5,574 nucleotides of DNA from the NCBI GenBank assembly GCA_012521855.1, contig JAAYLO010000151.1, positions 1 to 5,574 of the forward strand, in the 5' to 3' direction. Under the pieces are notes generated by a model. That model searched no databases. It saw only the letters and a program-made list of their open reading frames with translations, and was not told the DNA's origin. Origin of the DNA: Halanaerobiaceae bacterium (GTDB lineage: Bacteria > Bacillota > Halanaerobiia > Halanaerobiales > DTU029). This document shows positions 4,084 to 5,574 of this stretch, piece after piece. Position numbers and translations under genes: made by a program. Within the stretch, counting starts at the first letter, position 1. Each line of letters starts with the position of its first letter.

Positions 4084-5241
4084 TTGAAAAAGGGCAAAAA
4101 TATTCTTTCTGTTTTATTTGTTCTCTTTTTTTTAATAATATCAGTAATTCAGGCTGAAGAGGAATATATATATAAAGGTGATTCCTGGAATTTATTTAAT
4201 TATTTACGAATAGAAGCAGCCCTGAAAAGATACCGGCAGATAGGGGAAAATGGAGGCTGGCCCGTTTTACCGGCCAATATTATTCTAAGAAAAGGAGATA
4301 CAGCTGATGAAATAAAAATATTACGGGAAAGACTTGCTGTGACAGCTGATCTGCATGAAAAAAATCCCCTGAGTCAATACTTTTTTGATGAAAAACTGGA
4401 AGAAGCTGTACTGAAATTTCAGGCAAGGCATGGGCTGAAGGAAGACGGGATTGTAGGTCCCCAGACCATAGCTGCCCTTAATATCCCTGTTGACAGGAAA
4501 ATAAGGGAACTGGAGCTGGCAAAGGAAAGGGTTTTCAATTTATTTGACGGGTATATTGAGCGTTATATTCTGGTAAATATTCCAGAGTATAAATTGAGGG
4601 TTATAGAAAACGGGAAACAGGTTCTGGAGATGAAAGTAATCGTCGGTAAAAAGACTTCCAGGACGCCTGTTTTTAAAGGTTCTATTGAATATCTTGTATT
4701 TAATCCAACCTGGAAAATACCGGTCAGGAAAGCAGTTAATGAGGTACTGCCATTGATAAAAAATGATCCTGGCTATCTGGAAAGAAAAAATATAATGGTT
4801 TTTGACAGCTGGAATGCAAATAGAAAAGAACTCCGCCCGGATGAGGTGAATTGGGCTGAATATAATTATAGTAATTTTAACCTGATGTTAGAGCAGAAGG
4901 CCGGGCCTGATAATGAATTGGGCAGAGTAAAGTTTATCTTTCCCAATCCTTATATGGTTTATTTACATGATACACCACACAGGGAACTTTTTGCTTATCA
5001 GGAGAGGACCTTTAGTTCAGGATGTATCAGGGCTGAAAGAGCACTGGAACTCGCCGTGTATTGTTTAAAGAAAGACCCGGAATGGAGTCAGGAAAAAACC
5101 ATGGAAATTGTTGAGAGGGGAGAGCTATTTCAGGTAAATCTTACTGAACACATCCCCATAGTAATTGTATACTGGACCGCCTGGGTTGATGAAGAAGGGA
5201 CTGTGCATTTTAGAGATGATATCTATAATCTGAATAAATAA
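4084..5241 (+). CDS. Exported L,D-transpeptidase, YcbB/LdtD type (PG-binding + YkuD domains)
   Basis: L,D-transpeptidases form 3-3 cross-links in peptidoglycan outside the membrane. From TTG 4084 the protein has 385 residues: a signal peptide (1-24; MKKGK, a hydrophobic core, then VIQA before EEE); an N-terminal segment containing LKRYRQIGENGGWP (about 47-60); a peptidoglycan-binding domain (about 69-132, FQARHGLKEDGIVGPQT); and a YkuD catalytic domain with YLHDTP (His295) and SSGCIR (catalytic Cys314), ending TAWVDEEGTVHFRDDIY. This order and these motifs are those of E. coli YcbB (LdtD), not of the short Bacillus YkuD. TTG 4084 is chosen because GGAGG (4070-4074) is 9 nt upstream and a proper signal peptide follows; an in-frame ATG at 4018 has no ribosome site and would add 22 residues before the signal. 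A sigma-E-like promoter lies just upstream. Target peptidoglycan could be vegetative wall or spore cortex. Confidence 0.9.
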   Translation: MKKGKNILSVLFVLFFLIISVIQAEEEYIYKGDSWNLFNYLRIEAALKRYRQIGENGGWPVLPANIILRKGDTADEIKILRERLAVTADLHEKNPLSQYFFDEKLEEAVLKFQARHGLKEDGIVGPQTIAALNIPVDRKIRELELAKERVFNLFDGYIERYILVNIPEYKLRVIENGKQVLEMKVIVGKKTSRTPVFKGSIEYLVFNPTWKIPVRKAVNEVLPLIKNDPGYLERKNIMVFDSWNANRKELRPDEVNWAEYNYSNFNLMLEQKAGPDNELGRVKFIFPNPYMVYLHDTPHRELFAYQERTFSSGCIRAERALELAVYCLKKDPEWSQEKTMEIVERGELFQVNLTEHIPIVIVYWTAWVDEEGTVHFRDDIYNLNK

Positions 5242-5247
5242 TTATTT

Positions 5248-5297
5248 GCCCCCGTAAGGGGGTCGTAAAAATGCAAAAAAATAACTGATATTTTTTT
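5248..5297 (+). terminator. Tandem hairpins after the L,D-transpeptidase gene
   Basis: CCCCC (5249-5253) pairs with GGGGG (5258-5262) around GTAA, but no T tract follows. A second, wholly AT hairpin, AAAAAAATA (5275-5283) with TATTTTTTT (5289-5297) around ACTGA, supplies the T run. Together they probably end transcription of the L,D-transpeptidase gene, but neither alone is a textbook terminator. Confidence 0.4.
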
Positions 5298-5391
5298 ATG
5301 GAGGCAGGAAAAAAGATTTTCGTACTGAATTAATATAAGCATAAGTAAAATAAATTTATAATTAATATATAGTTTAAGGAGAGAGGATATA

Positions 5392-5574
5392 ATGATCTGG
5401 AATGAGAAATTTGAGACTATGCCCAGAGAAGAGATGAGGAAGTGGCAGGGACAAAAATTGCGGGAAATGGTTGAAAGGGTTTATTATAATGTCCCTTTTT
5501 ATCGGCGGATAATGCAGGAAATGAATGTATTTCCTGAGGATTTAAATAGTGTAGATGATCTGAGCAGGCTGCCC
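5392..5574 (+). CDS. Phenylacetate-CoA ligase (PaaK-type), N-terminal part
   Basis: The first 61 residues are present and the gene runs off the window. MIWNEKFETMPREEM, followed by KLREMVERVYYNVPFYRRIM and then DLNSVDDLSRLP, is the usual opening of phenylacetate-CoA ligases, ATP-dependent adenylate-forming enzymes that activate phenylacetate or related aryl acids to CoA thioesters (family length about 430 residues). In anaerobes these often act on arylacetates from amino acid breakdown, frequently beside indolepyruvate ferredoxin oxidoreductase. The catalytic motifs lie beyond the window, so substrate and integrity cannot be judged; capsule or antibiotic-pathway relatives share this N terminus. 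AAGGAG at 5376-5381 is 10 nt before the ATG. The 150 bp upstream hold the hairpins described above and a TATAAT without a good -35. Confidence 0.82.
   Translation, partial: MIWNEKFETMPREEMRKWQGQKLREMVERVYYNVPFYRRIMQEMNVFPEDLNSVDDLSRLP

Noticed and set aside
5033..5065. SSGC instead of SHGC at the L,D-transpeptidase active site as an anomaly
   Set aside because: As I recall, E. coli LdtD also has SSGC at this place, so it is normal for the YcbB type.
5323..5362. Sigma-A promoter for the phenylacetate-CoA ligase gene
   Set aside because: A perfect TATAAT (5357-5362) exists but nothing resembling a -35 lies at a permitted distance, and the DNA is very AT-rich.

Overview
The window (5,574 bp, AT-rich) looks like chromosomal sequence from an endospore-forming, probably motile, anaerobic low-GC Firmicute. 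The evidence is an alpha/beta-type small acid-soluble spore protein, Rex, a YolD-like protein under an apparent Firmicute-type LexA box, a CheY of the Thermotoga/clostridial type, strong GGAGG-type ribosome binding sites and TTG/GTG starts. A periplasmic L,D-transpeptidase of the YcbB/LdtD type, best known from Gram-negative bacteria, suggests a diderm Firmicute such as a spore-forming member of Halanaerobiales. That placement is inference.

Layout. Positions 1-150 hold the broken end of an ISLre2-type (UPF0236) transposase. It abuts a small MpsC/DUF2294-family gene (about 134-501) that appears split by a frameshift. A long stem-loop follows at 560-599. Next comes a two-gene unit, rex (702-1334) and a short-chain dehydrogenase (1347-2111), closed by a strong intrinsic terminator (2158-2188). 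Then come cheY (2342-2710) and a yolD-like gene (2772-3071). The yolD-like gene has a near-consensus promoter with a probable LexA box between its -35 and -10 elements. A bidirectional terminator (3089-3124) separates it from two minus-strand genes: a spore DNA-binding protein (3158-3370) with a probable sigma-G promoter, and a two-CBS-domain protein (3461-3895). A divergent intergenic region leads to the exported L,D-transpeptidase (4084-5241). The window ends inside the start of a phenylacetate-CoA ligase gene (5392 onward).

How the genes relate. There is no single large operon. Rex reads the NADH/NAD+ ratio and its partner in the unit is a predicted NAD-dependent dehydrogenase. The yolD-like gene (DNA-damage control) and the spore protein (spore DNA protection) converge on a shared terminator. 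The L,D-transpeptidase carries a sigma-E-like promoter, so sporulation may be a recurring theme from 3158 to 5241. I see no defence system, CRISPR array, tRNA or rRNA. The most notable signals are regulatory: the LexA box, and sigma-G-like and sigma-E-like promoters.
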